NCBI GenBank assembly: GCA_020832665.1
Contig: JAFIEG010000043.1
Location: forward strand, 1-34,116
Direction: 5' to 3'
DNA from: Pararhodobacter sp.
GTDB lineage: Bacteria > Pseudomonadota > Alphaproteobacteria > Rhodobacterales > Rhodobacteraceae
DNA: 34,116 nt
This document shows, piece after piece, positions 15,984 to 24,333 of this stretch. Made by a program: the position numbers and the translations under genes. How positions within the stretch are numbered: the first letter of the stretch is position 1; each line of letters begins with the position of its first letter. Below the pieces are notes generated by a model, which searched no databases, was not told the origin of the DNA, and saw nothing but the letters and a program-made list of their open reading frames with translations.

Positions 15984-16499
15984 ATGTCCAAAACGATTGT
16001 CTCTGAGCTGCGCGCACGCGCAAAGCCCTGGCCTCGGGGAAACCGCTATGAGGATTTTCACGAAGGACAGGACTTTACCCATCACTGGGGGCGCACCTTG
16101 AGCGAGGCGGACAACACGCTCTTTACCGCGCTGACCATGCACTACAATCCGCAGCATCTCAACGTCGAGATCGCACGCGAGAACGGGCACATGCGGGGCA
16201 TTCCCATGACGCCCATGCTGGTCTTCACAACCGTGTTCGGGATGAGCGTCGAGGATCTGTCGGAAGGGGGCGGTCCGTTCCTTGGGGTCGAGAATTGTGT
16301 TTATGGCGTACCGGTTTTCCCGGGCGACACGCTCAGTGCGACCAGCCGGGTCATATCGGTTCGTGAAAGCGCGAAGCGCCCTGATTTCGGCATCGTGACC
16401 TGGGCCACGCGCGGCACCAATCAGCACGGCGAAGAGGTCATTCGTTTTGAGCGGTCAAATCTGGTTAGCAGGCGCAAATCCGTGGAGGACTCGAGATGA
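15984..16499 (+). CDS. MaoC-like enoyl-CoA hydratase (first copy)
   Basis: A 171-residue single-hotdog MaoC protein. TMHYNPQHLN (residues 51-60) carries the His53/Asn55/His58 pattern of MaoC hydratases, and the acidic/polar stretch SEADNTLFTALT before it fits family members that act on mesaconyl- or itaconyl-type CoA esters. It would add water across a C=C bond to make a hydroxyacyl-CoA such as citramalyl- or methylmalyl-CoA. Its stop overlaps the next start in an ATGA, so it is coupled to the acyl-CoA dehydrogenase. The second MaoC copy lies just beyond that gene. Confidence 0.9.
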   Translation: MSKTIVSELRARAKPWPRGNRYEDFHEGQDFTHHWGRTLSEADNTLFTALTMHYNPQHLNVEIARENGHMRGIPMTPMLVFTTVFGMSVEDLSEGGGPFLGVENCVYGVPVFPGDTLSATSRVISVRESAKRPDFGIVTWATRGTNQHGEEVIRFERSNLVSRRKSVEDSR

Positions 16500-17755
16500 G
16501 CTTGGATAAGGATGCCATCTCAGAGGATGGTCGCGGATATTTCACCGACGAACGCAAGATGATCCGCGACACAGCCCGCGAGTTCACAATGCGCGAGGTG
16601 TTGCCGGTCGCAAACAGGCTGGACGGGCCGGACGGGGAAATTCCGATGGATCTGCGCCAGAAGATGGCGGATATGGGCTATTTCGGCATCATGATCCCCG
16701 AGGAATATGGCGGGATGGGGCTTGGTGCCTTTGAGTACTGCCTGATCGCCGAGGAACTGGCGCGTGGCTGGATGTCGGTGGCCTCGATCATGGCGCGGGG
16801 GCAGGGGGGGCTGATCGGAGCGGCCCTGTCTGACGAACAGAAGCGCGAATATCTGCCGCGGGTGGTGCGCGGCGAGTTCCTCAGCGCCGCCGCGCTTTCG
16901 GAGCCGGGAACGGGCTCGGATCTGGCTTCGATTTCGTGCCGGGCAGAGCGGGATGGCGACGACTGGGTGCTGACGGGGTCAAAATACTGGTGCACCTTCG
17001 CCGATGGCGCGGATTATCTGGTCGTGTTCGCGCGTACCGCGCCGCCGCCTTCATCAAGGAAACGCTGGATGGGGATTTCGTGTTTCCTGATCGAGAAGGA
17101 GCGCGGCACCCTCCCCGAGGGCATTGCCGGCTCCAAGATACCGAAGATCGGCTATTTCGGATGGAATACCTTCGAGCTGTCATTCGACCGTTTTCCTGTG
17201 CCTGGCCGAAACCTTGTCGGCGAAGAGGGAAAGGCATTTCACTTGATGGCGCATGGCCTTGAGGCCGCGCGTGCCCATACCGCTGCCCGTTCGATCGGGC
17301 TGGCGCAAGGGGCGCTTGAGGATGCACAGGCCTATGCGCTTGAACGTGAACAGTTCGGCATGCCGATCGCCGAGTTTCAGGCAATCCGTTTCAAGTTGGC
17401 AAGGATGGCAACCGAGATCGAGGCCGCCAGGCAGCTTCTTTATTCGGTCTGCGCAGGGATCGATGCCGGCCAGCGGTGCAACAAGGAAGCCTCGATGGTG
17501 AAGTACTTCGCTTCGGAGATGTCGGAGCGGGTGACCTCCGAAGCGCTGCAGATCCTTGGCGGGGCGGGATACACAAAGCTGCACGCCGTGGAGCGCCACT
17601 GGCGCGACGCGCGCTTGACGAAGATTTTCGAGGGCACCTCGGAAATCCAGTTGCGCATCATTTCGGACAGCATGCTTGGCAAATCGGCCGTAGACCAGAT
17701 GATTGCGGACCGGGCCTTCGAAAAACGCTGGGCCAGCAGCCCGAAAGACCTGTGA
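16496..17755 (+). CDS. Acyl-CoA dehydrogenase (classic C-terminal Glu)
   Basis: A 419-residue FAD acyl-CoA dehydrogenase. ALSEPGTGSDLASI and GSKYWCTFADGADY line the flavin and substrate sites, EREQFGMPIAEFQAIRF is the usual helix, and Glu379 in KIFEGTSEIQ is the canonical catalytic base. This differs from the dehydrogenase at 5427-6584, which has Ala there. Set between two MaoC hydratases and coupled to the first by an ATGA overlap, it probably oxidises a branched dicarboxylyl-CoA, for example methylsuccinyl-CoA to mesaconyl-CoA (inference from context). It is shorter than the roughly 550-residue methylsuccinyl-CoA dehydrogenase of the ethylmalonyl-CoA pathway, so it is not that enzyme. Confidence 0.93.
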   Translation: MSLDKDAISEDGRGYFTDERKMIRDTAREFTMREVLPVANRLDGPDGEIPMDLRQKMADMGYFGIMIPEEYGGMGLGAFEYCLIAEELARGWMSVASIMARGQGGLIGAALSDEQKREYLPRVVRGEFLSAAALSEPGTGSDLASISCRAERDGDDWVLTGSKYWCTFADGADYLVVFARTAPPPSSRKRWMGISCFLIEKERGTLPEGIAGSKIPKIGYFGWNTFELSFDRFPVPGRNLVGEEGKAFHLMAHGLEAARAHTAARSIGLAQGALEDAQAYALEREQFGMPIAEFQAIRFKLARMATEIEAARQLLYSVCAGIDAGQRCNKEASMVKYFASEMSERVTSEALQILGGAGYTKLHAVERHWRDARLTKIFEGTSEIQLRIISDSMLGKSAVDQMIADRAFEKRWASSPKDL

Positions 17756-17777
17756 GACAGGTAAGGGAGAATTGAGC

Positions 17778-18284
17778 ATGGCAAAGGGTTCCATCAGTGC
17801 CGCGCTGACCTCGCCGAACAATTATTTCGAGGACTTTGTGCCAGGAGATGTATGGCAGCATGCGCGGGGCAAGACCGTCACCGAAATGGACAATGTCTTG
17901 CTGACCAATCTGGTACTGAACACTGCCGAGGGGCACTTCAACGAGCACCTCATGCAGACGGCAGGAAAGGGGATATTTGCAAGAAGGGTCGTTTTCGGCG
18001 GTATCAATCTGTCGATCGTCATCGGGCTTGCCGCTCAGGACACCGGCGAGCAGGTCTTGCGGGAAGTCGCCATGGACAAGGTTCGTCTGAACCATCCGGT
18101 TTACCATGGCGATACGCTCTATGCGTTCTCCGAGGTTCTTGAAACCGCCGATAGCGACCGCGCGGATGCCGGCCTGGTCAGGTTCATGCATTTCGGCATT
18201 AATCAGGATGACGCGCTTTGTGTGCAGGCCGAGAGATTGGTGCAGATGAAGCGCCGAAGCCACTGGGCGGTTAAGGTTTCCTGA
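17778..18284 (+). CDS. MaoC-like hydratase (second copy)
   Basis: A 168-residue single-hotdog MaoC-type protein. EMDNVLLTNLVLNTAEGHFN (from residue 36) then EHLM corresponds to the active-site helix of mesaconyl-CoA hydratase-like proteins, with Asn48 and the HFNEH cluster at 53-57. The motif differs from that of the first copy, so the two are paralogues with distinct jobs or two halves of a hetero-oligomer. AGGGAGA precedes the ATG at 17778; an earlier in-frame ATG at 17703 would overlap the dehydrogenase gene. It is 3 bp from the CoA-transferase gene. Confidence 0.88.
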   Translation: MAKGSISAALTSPNNYFEDFVPGDVWQHARGKTVTEMDNVLLTNLVLNTAEGHFNEHLMQTAGKGIFARRVVFGGINLSIVIGLAAQDTGEQVLREVAMDKVRLNHPVYHGDTLYAFSEVLETADSDRADAGLVRFMHFGINQDDALCVQAERLVQMKRRSHWAVKVS

Positions 18285-18287
18285 GCG

Positions 18288-19559
18288 ATGGAGCGGGAAG
18301 CAGCAGCAACGGGGGTGCCACAGGGCGGTGCGCTTGAAGGGATCCGGGTCATTGACCTGACGATGATGCTCGCCGGGCCCTACGCCTCGATGATGCTGGC
18401 AGACCAGGGCGCGGATGTCATCAAGATCGAACCGCCAGGCGGTGACAAGACGCGGCAGATCGGTCCGCATCTTTCCGGGGCCAAAGGCCATGAGCACGGT
18501 GGCTTTGGAGGCTACTTTGCCTCGATCAACCGAAACAAGCGATCGGTTGTTCTTGACCTGAAGTCGGAACCGGGCCTTGCCGCGCTCAAACGCATGCTTT
18601 CGGACTCCGATATCCTGATCGAGAATTTCCGTTATGGCGTGATGGAACGGCTTGGGCTTGATGGCGGCACGCTCCAAGCGCTCAATCCGCGCCTCGTGCA
18701 TGTCTCCATTCGCGGGTTTGGCGACAAGGCGGGCGGGGTCAGCCCCTACCGTGACTGGCCCGCCTACGATCCTGTCAGCCAGGCGATGGGCGGCATCATG
18801 GGAATTACAGGCCCGGTGCCGGGCGGCATCCCAACCAAGATCGGGCCCGGTATCGGCGACATCGCACCGGCTATGTTTGCTGCCTTCGGCGCGCTGGCGG
18901 CTACCTTTCGCGCTCACCGAACGGGGAGGGGCGAACGCGTCGACATCAGCATGGTCGACAGCGTGCTGGCCCTTTGCGAACGGATCGTCTTTCAGTATTC
19001 CGCAACCGCCCGGGCGCCGGGGCCGGAAGGAAACGGGCACCCGCTGCTATGTCCCTTCGGCCTGTTCGAGGCTTCGGACGGATTCATCACCCTTGCGATC
19101 CCGAACGACAAGTTCTGGGGCGTTTTCGTGGCATTGATAGGAAAGCCCGAACTGGCAATAGACAAGCAGTTCGCAACAAACTCGGCGCGGCTGGAGAACG
19201 CGACCAGAACCGTCGAAATAGTCTCGGACTGGACAAGCAAGCGCAGCCGCGCCGAGATCACCGAAGCGATCGGTGGCAAGGTACCCTTTGCGCCGGTCAT
19301 GACGGCGGCCGATATTTTCGCCGACCCGCATTTTTCGTCGCGAAACATGATTGTGGAAACCGCGTTTCCGGGAACGAAGCGCAATCTGCACATCGCAAAC
19401 TCACCCGTCGTAATCGAGAATCTTGCATGCGGCGTGCGCACGCGTGCGCCGATGACGGGTGAGCACACAGCAGAAGTCTTGCGGGAATTCGGCTTCGATG
19501 CCGACGCTGTGTCGGCACTTGCTGTGCAATTTGGCACATCGCGCCCGGATTCACGATAG
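18288..19559 (+). CDS. CaiB/BaiF family (class III) CoA-transferase
   Basis: A 423-residue class III CoA-transferase that moves CoA from a donor such as succinyl-CoA to an acid. ALEGIRVIDLTMMLAGPYAS near the N-terminus and GADVIKIEPPGGD are hallmark segments, and Asp161 in PAYDPVSQAMGGIMGITG is the catalytic aspartate that forms the mixed anhydride. GRGERVDISMVDSVLAL also fits. Between a MaoC hydratase and the lyase gene, it is the likely entry step for itaconate, mesaconate, citramalate or a similar acid, or an intramolecular CoA-transferase of the mesaconyl-CoA C1-C4 type. The family cannot tell these apart by motif alone. Confidence 0.94.
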   Translation: MEREAAATGVPQGGALEGIRVIDLTMMLAGPYASMMLADQGADVIKIEPPGGDKTRQIGPHLSGAKGHEHGGFGGYFASINRNKRSVVLDLKSEPGLAALKRMLSDSDILIENFRYGVMERLGLDGGTLQALNPRLVHVSIRGFGDKAGGVSPYRDWPAYDPVSQAMGGIMGITGPVPGGIPTKIGPGIGDIAPAMFAAFGALAATFRAHRTGRGERVDISMVDSVLALCERIVFQYSATARAPGPEGNGHPLLCPFGLFEASDGFITLAIPNDKFWGVFVALIGKPELAIDKQFATNSARLENATRTVEIVSDWTSKRSRAEITEAIGGKVPFAPVMTAADIFADPHFSSRNMIVETAFPGTKRNLHIANSPVVIENLACGVRTRAPMTGEHTAEVLREFGFDADAVSALAVQFGTSRPDSR

Positions 19560-19580
19560 CGAAGAGAGGAAAGACAGAAA

Positions 19581-20492
19581 ATGACAAACCGACCCAGACG
19601 ACTGCGTCGTTGCCAGCTTTCGGTGCCTGGTTCGAGCGAGAAGATGATGACCAAGGCGGCCGCGCTTGATGTCGACTTTGTCTTTCTCGATCTTGAAGAT
19701 GCCGTGGCACCGCAGGAAAAGCGCGCAGCACGCAAGAAGATCATCGATGCGCTGAACAATCTCGATTTCGGGCGCTCGGTTCGCTGTGTGCGGATCAACG
19801 ATCTGACAACGGAATATGCGGCCGAGGACATCATCGAGGTGATGGAGGGCGCGCGCGAGAACCTCGATGTCATCATGCTGACCAAATGCATGGGGCCGGA
19901 TGACATTACCTTTTGCGACAAGCTGATGTCCCAGATGGAGTTGAAACTCAGGCAGAACAAGCGGATCGGGCTGGAAGTGCTCATCGAAGAAGTCGAAGCT
20001 ATGCAGAGAGTTGATGAAATCGCCGCCGCTTCGGATCGGCTGGAGGCGCTGATCTTCGGGATGGGCGACTACTCGGCCTCGCAGGGGGTGAGCATTGCCG
20101 ATATCGGTGGCGACAACGGTTATCCTGGTGATATCTGGCACTATCAGCGCCAGCGGATGACCATCGCCGCCCGGGTCAATCGGATCGACGCCGTGGACGG
20201 GCCGTTTGCCAACTTTACCGACCCGGAAGCCTATCGCGAGGAATGCCGGCGAGCCATGATGCTGGGGCTGGTGGGGAAATGGGCCATTCATCCGGCTCAG
20301 ATCGAAATTGCCCAGGACGTGTTCTCGCCCCGTGCCGATGAAGTCGATTTCGCACGCAGGATGCGGGCGGCGTTTAACGATGCGCTGGCCAGGGGCCAGG
20401 GCGCCGCACAGTTTGAAGGGAAGATGATTGACATTGCTTCCGTGCGGATCGCCGATCGTATCATTGAACGTGCGAAATTGATCGGGATGTGA
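19581..20492 (+). CDS. HpcH/HpaI (CitE-like) lyase, malyl/citramalyl-CoA type
   Basis: A 303-residue Mg-dependent lyase. RCQLSVPGSSEKM and DFVFLDLEDAVAPQEKR are CitE-family signatures; Arg71 (VRIND), Glu132 (GLEVLIE) and Asp163 (FGMGDYSAS) match the substrate and metal residues. The stretch GGDNGYPGDIWHYQRQRM and VGKWAIHPAQIEIA are typical of the L-malyl-CoA/beta-methylmalyl-CoA/citramalyl-CoA group rather than of citrate lyase itself. It would split a C5 hydroxyacyl-CoA into acetyl-CoA plus pyruvate or propionyl-CoA plus glyoxylate. AGAGGAAAGA lies ahead of the ATG. Confidence 0.92.
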   Translation: MTNRPRRLRRCQLSVPGSSEKMMTKAAALDVDFVFLDLEDAVAPQEKRAARKKIIDALNNLDFGRSVRCVRINDLTTEYAAEDIIEVMEGARENLDVIMLTKCMGPDDITFCDKLMSQMELKLRQNKRIGLEVLIEEVEAMQRVDEIAAASDRLEALIFGMGDYSASQGVSIADIGGDNGYPGDIWHYQRQRMTIAARVNRIDAVDGPFANFTDPEAYREECRRAMMLGLVGKWAIHPAQIEIAQDVFSPRADEVDFARRMRAAFNDALARGQGAAQFEGKMIDIASVRIADRIIERAKLIGM

Positions 20493-20536
20493 GCAGGGTT
20501 CTTCCAAGTGAACCGCAACAAGCGAAGAAGAAAGAA

Positions 20537-21343
20537 ATGACCCAGAAAAACGATACAAGCTCGCGTGCAATCCCTGATCCCGATGGCATCCATCAGAAAC
20601 GTCTGGATGGCAAGGTGGCACTTGTAACCGGTGCCGGCCAGAATATCGGTCAGGCGATTGCACTGCGTTTGGCCGAGATAGGCGCTCGGGTCATTGTCAA
20701 TGGCCTGACGCGTGAAAAGCTGGATGGAACAGTCCGGATGATCGAAGAGGCCGGCGGCGCTGCTCATGCGATTGCTACCGATATCTCCGATCCGCAGGCC
20801 GTCACCGAGATGATCGCCGAGGCCAAGGGCACGTTCGGCGGCATTGATATTTCGGTTTCGAATGTCGGACGCAGGTTGCACATGCCTTTCGATGAGATAA
20901 CAGTCAGGGACTGGGATGAATCGATCCGCATCAACCTGTCGGCCGCCTTCTATATCGCACGCGAAGTCGTTCCCGGCATGAAGGAAAAGAACTGGGGCCG
21001 GATCATCCACGTCTCGGGCTATGACGGATTCACCGGGCATCTTGTCAATCGCGCATACAATATCGCGGCAAAGTCCGGGCTGCACGGTTTTTCCAAGGCA
21101 CTAGGCAAGGAGCTTGGCCCATATGGCATCACCGCCAATACCCTGGTGCCCGGTGCCATCAATACCGAGCGGGACTGGTCGCAATACCCCGGCACGGTCG
21201 TCGAGGACGTCCGGCAGGCAATTCCGGTTCGGCGTTGGGGCAGTGTCGACGATCTGGCCTATGGCGCGGTTTATCTTTGCACGACGGGCAGCTTCGTCAA
21301 CGGCCAGGCCCTGCATCTCAATGGCGGTGAATTCATGTTCTGA
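20537..21343 (+). CDS. Short-chain dehydrogenase/reductase with an altered active site
   Basis: A 268-residue Rossmann oxidoreductase. VALVTGAGQNIGQAIA (residues 27-42) is the cofactor motif, VSNVG replaces the usual NNAG, Ser160 lies in IIHVSGYDGF, and LGKELGPYGITANTLVPGAI follows. The catalytic Y-x3-K is disturbed: the sequence is AYNIAAKSG, so Lys179 has Asn175 four residues before it and the tyrosine (174) one place too early. The protein may be inactive, use Tyr174 after a local shift, or belong to a divergent subgroup. The ATG at 20537 is preferred over the GTG at 20489 that overlaps the lyase stop. It is the last gene of the operon. Confidence 0.9.
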   Translation: MTQKNDTSSRAIPDPDGIHQKRLDGKVALVTGAGQNIGQAIALRLAEIGARVIVNGLTREKLDGTVRMIEEAGGAAHAIATDISDPQAVTEMIAEAKGTFGGIDISVSNVGRRLHMPFDEITVRDWDESIRINLSAAFYIAREVVPGMKEKNWGRIIHVSGYDGFTGHLVNRAYNIAAKSGLHGFSKALGKELGPYGITANTLVPGAINTERDWSQYPGTVVEDVRQAIPVRRWGSVDDLAYGAVYLCTTGSFVNGQALHLNGGEFMF

Positions 21344-21405
21344 TTGCTGTGACCAGACGCCGAATGATGGGCGCCGGAAAGGCGAAAACTGTTTGAGCGC
21401 CAGCT

Positions 21406-22149
21406 TCAGCTTTCAAAGCCACGCTCGAATTCCCGCACCTTTTGCAACAATGTGTCACGCAGCCACTCACGGTTCGGATTGAGGCGGGTCAGGGGGCCAC
21501 CAATGCCGATGGCCAGACTGCGGCCGGTCTTTGGTAAATTCATCATGGTCGATATGGTGCCGACTTCTGATGTGACTATGCCGAATGTCTCGAAATAACC
21601 CTGTTCCCTTGCCAGGCGCACATCGGCAAGTATCTCGTTCTCGGGGCGTTTCAATCCGTGCTCCGGTTGTTCGACATTGAACCGACGAACCAGGAGAGTG
21701 ACGGCTTCGTCTGTCATCTGGGTCAGCACCATGATTCCAAGTCCGCAGCTTTGCAAAGGGCGGATCTGGTTGACCGGCAAAGCGAAGCGCAGCGCATGCG
21801 GTGATTCGGTTATCGCAACGTAACGCAGGAAGAACCCGCTGCGACAGCCCAGAAGCGCCGCTTCGCCCGTTATTTCCGAAAGGTCGTGCAGCAACTCGTT
21901 AACGGCTTCGACCCCTCTTGGCATTCCCAGCGTCCAGTTCCCGAGAAATGCAAGCCGCTCGGAAGGTTCGAACGCCCGGCTGCCCTCCATCCGGTTCAGG
22001 TACCCCATCGAGAACAAAGACTGGACGAGTGAAGACACGCTGGATTGCGGCAGACCGAGCTCATTGACGATCTGCTGGATGCTCAATGACGTTTGCTTCT
22101 TGTCGAAAAGCTCGAGGATCTGGATGACCCGGATAGCGGACTTCACCAT
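21406..22149 (-). CDS. IclR-family transcriptional regulator
   Basis: A 247-residue regulator. The N-terminal winged helix is plain: KSAIRVIQILELF, then SIQQIVNELGLPQSSVSSLV and GYLNR. The C-terminal GAF-like effector domain includes HALRFALPVNQIRPLQSCGL and AREQGYFETFGIVTSEVGTI. The ATG at 22149 (MVKSAIR) has AGGAG 9 bases upstream; the longer frame to 22254 has no comparable site. It lies between the C5-acid operon and the second TRAP operon, divergent from the latter and convergent with the SDR gene, so it probably controls one or both in response to a small organic acid or CoA ester. Confidence 0.92.
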   Translation of the reverse strand: MVKSAIRVIQILELFDKKQTSLSIQQIVNELGLPQSSVSSLVQSLFSMGYLNRMEGSRAFEPSERLAFLGNWTLGMPRGVEAVNELLHDLSEITGEAALLGCRSGFFLRYVAITESPHALRFALPVNQIRPLQSCGLGIMVLTQMTDEAVTLLVRRFNVEQPEHGLKRPENEILADVRLAREQGYFETFGIVTSEVGTISTMMNLPKTGRSLAIGIGGPLTRLNPNREWLRDTLLQKVREFERGFES

Positions 22150-22193
22150 TGTGCTTCTCCTGGCACCTGCCGGATGGCGAACTATCACATACA

Positions 22194-22208
22194 TGATGAT
22201 TTTCATCA
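22194..22208. promoter_or_regulatory. Candidate IclR operator
   Basis: tgatgattttcatca is a perfect 6-bp inverted repeat around ttt, 45 bp upstream of the iclR start in the 211-bp divergent region with dctP. IclR regulators commonly bind such palindromes in their own divergent promoter. The half-site recurs near 14412. Confidence 0.45.
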
Positions 22209-22360
22209 AGAGAAAGATGGACGGGGCGGTGGCTGTTTGGAATAGTGTCGTCATGCCGGGTCGATGAAGGAGGGGGGCGCCTGGACAAAGGCACCACTTT
22301 CGAGCCGGCCATCAATATGTCAGTGCGCAGAAATCTGCGGCTGCAGAGGAGGAAGAAATC

Positions 22361-23407
22361 ATGTCGTATCTCTCAAAGGCAGCTTTGTTGGTCGCAACTG
22401 CGAGTTGGGTTTCTGTTGCCAGCGCCGAGACCTTGTCCCTTACGCATCCGTCGCCGCCCGGTTCGGCTTCGGGCCAGGTGCTGCAGGAATGGGCACAGCA
22501 ACTCAACGAAGCTACCGATGGTGGGCTCAATATCGAGTTCTACTGGCAGCAAGCGTTGTCGAGGCTTGGCGACAACCTCGATGCTGTCGGCAGCGGCCTT
22601 GCCGATATCGGCCTTATCGTGCCTGCGTATCATCGGCAGCAACTGCCACTGGCGTACTTGTCTTCCACGGCAACCGGGTCCGGCGATCCGTACGTCATTT
22701 CGAGAGCGTGGAATGAAACCCGCGAGGCTTTCCCGGAGATTCAGGAGGAAGAGGCGGCCAGAAACCTGCACTTCCTTGCAATCGAGTCCATCGGGCCGGT
22801 TTTGCTGATCGGAAACCGGTTTTATGTGACCCCGGATGACTTTCAGAACGCGACGATGCGTCTGGCAAGCCACTATGCGTTTGCCGCGCAGTCTGCGGGT
22901 TGGCCGGTCAATCCGGCCCGTATCCAGGCCCCGGAAACCTATACTTCGCTGGAAAGAGGCACGATCTCAGGTGCGGCGAGCTATGCCGACCAGATCCTTC
23001 CCTTCCGCCTTAACGAAGTGACCGACTACCTGACCCTGATGGGCCTCGGCCAGCACGCGAACATGTACTACATCAACCGCGCCAGGTGGAACAGTCTCAG
23101 CCCGGAACATCAGGAAGCAATCACGCAGTCCCTGCCGGACCTGAACACCGCTTTCGCGCGGCTTCAGATCCAGGAAGCGCAGGGCGTGTTCGATGCGATC
23201 GAGTCAGATCCGGTTTACCCCGTTCAGATCTATGCCCTGACTGCTGAAGAGCGCGAGACCTGGGCCGAGGCGCTTGCCCCGTCCTATGAGAACAATGTCG
23301 CGCAGGCAGCCGCAGTCAACGAGGCGGCAACCGAGATCGCCGAAGCCTTCATGGGCCGGGTCGACTCATACGCCGCGCAACTCGAGGACGAGGGTTACCC
23401 CTGGTAA
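22361..23407 (+). CDS. dctP: TRAP transporter substrate-binding protein (second DctP)
   Basis: A 348-residue periplasmic binding protein. It has a Sec signal peptide (hydrophobic residues 6-20, likely cleavage VASA-E at 22/23), in contrast to the Tat signal of the other DctP. LTHPSPPGSASGQVLQEWAQ then GGLNIEFYWQQAL matches the start of mature DctP proteins. The usual conserved arginine region reads TMRLASHYAFAAQSAGWPV, with Arg near residue 167. AGGAGGAAG precedes the ATG. It starts the second TRAP operon, divergent from iclR and next to the C5-acid operon, so an itaconate-like dicarboxylate is a reasonable substrate guess. Confidence 0.9.
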   Translation: MSYLSKAALLVATASWVSVASAETLSLTHPSPPGSASGQVLQEWAQQLNEATDGGLNIEFYWQQALSRLGDNLDAVGSGLADIGLIVPAYHRQQLPLAYLSSTATGSGDPYVISRAWNETREAFPEIQEEEAARNLHFLAIESIGPVLLIGNRFYVTPDDFQNATMRLASHYAFAAQSAGWPVNPARIQAPETYTSLERGTISGAASYADQILPFRLNEVTDYLTLMGLGQHANMYYINRARWNSLSPEHQEAITQSLPDLNTAFARLQIQEAQGVFDAIESDPVYPVQIYALTAEERETWAEALAPSYENNVAQAAAVNEAATEIAEAFMGRVDSYAAQLEDEGYPW

Positions 23408-23454
23408 CATCCGATGCGTTCGCCGCTGGGACTTGTCTCGGCGGCGAACGGATG
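23408..23454 (+). promoter_or_regulatory. Hairpin between dctP and dctQ (second TRAP operon)
   Basis: The arms cgttcgccgc (23417-23426) and gcggcgaacg (23441-23450) form a perfect 10-bp stem with a 14-nt loop. Flanking catc (23408-23411) and gatg (23451-23454) can add four more pairs across a bulge. It begins right after the dctP stop, has no T-run and precedes a 70-bp leader to dctQ. A message-stability or partial attenuation role is likely. Confidence 0.65.
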
Positions 23455-23526
23455 ACCTGCGCTGTCAACGCCCGGCGATCATCAATTGGCTGAGCAAAGA
23501 AGGTAGAGACCAGGAAGCCTCCTGCC

Positions 23527-24333
23527 ATGTTCACATACATGATCTACAATAAGTTCCTGCTCCAGCCCGAGGTCTTCTGGGCCTCTCATCATCTGGGCAT
23601 GCTTTGGGGGTTGGCGATACTCTTTGACCTCATGCTTGCCCTTGTTCTTTATGTTGCCGTCAATGCGGCACTTGCCTCGGGGACGGGCAGCAATGCGACT
23701 TCGGCGCGAGAGCGGCTATTGGCGCTCTCACGAACGCTGGTACGGCTTGACCGGTTGATACTTGTCATCGCCGGCGTTTTCCTAGCCGCGATGGTGTTGA
23801 CAACCTTCATTTCGGTTACCGGTCGGGCAATCTATCGTCCGATACCCGACGACATCACGCTCGCCGAATGGTTCATGGTTGCTGTCGTTGCGCTGATGCT
23901 GGGAACGATCCAGGGCCGTGAAGAGCATATCGAGGTCACGGCAATTTCCGACACGCTGTCTTACAGGTTCAATCTATGGCTGCGCCTTCTCGGCCTCGTT
24001 ATAGGAATACTTGCAGTCGGAAGGCTGGGCTACGTTGCCGTTGATCGTTTTCCGGGCAGTTTTCTTGAGATTACCTATGGTTCGATCTACCAGCTTCCCG
24101 TCTGGCCTGCGCGATTTGTGTTCGCTGTCGGAATAGGCTGGTGGTTGGCCAGAATAGCGATGCAGTTCGTATTGATGCCGGCCGCCATCCGCTCGTGGCG
24201 TCGTAGCGATGTCGCCTGGCTGGATCTTTCTCCTCTCATCTCCCGGGACGGCATGGGTGAACCGGAGGCCGTGGAAGCGGTGTTGGATCTAGAGGCTAAT
24301 TCCGAGAAACGGGGAGATGACCGTGGAGCGTGA
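23527..24333 (+). CDS. dctQ: TRAP transporter small permease (second DctQ), extended
   Basis: A 268-residue membrane protein, longer than the usual 160-200. An extra hydrophobic segment (GMLWGLAILFDLMLALVLYV, about residues 24-43) precedes the four-helix DctQ core, which starts near residue 72 (RLDRLILVIAGVFLAAMVLT) and includes EWFMVAVVALMLGTIQGREE. The C-terminal 45 residues are charged and cytoplasmic. AGGAAG lies 9 bases before the ATG. It overlaps dctM by 17 bp. Confidence 0.88.
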   Translation: MFTYMIYNKFLLQPEVFWASHHLGMLWGLAILFDLMLALVLYVAVNAALASGTGSNATSARERLLALSRTLVRLDRLILVIAGVFLAAMVLTTFISVTGRAIYRPIPDDITLAEWFMVAVVALMLGTIQGREEHIEVTAISDTLSYRFNLWLRLLGLVIGILAVGRLGYVAVDRFPGSFLEITYGSIYQLPVWPARFVFAVGIGWWLARIAMQFVLMPAAIRSWRRSDVAWLDLSPLISRDGMGEPEAVEAVLDLEANSEKRGDDRGA

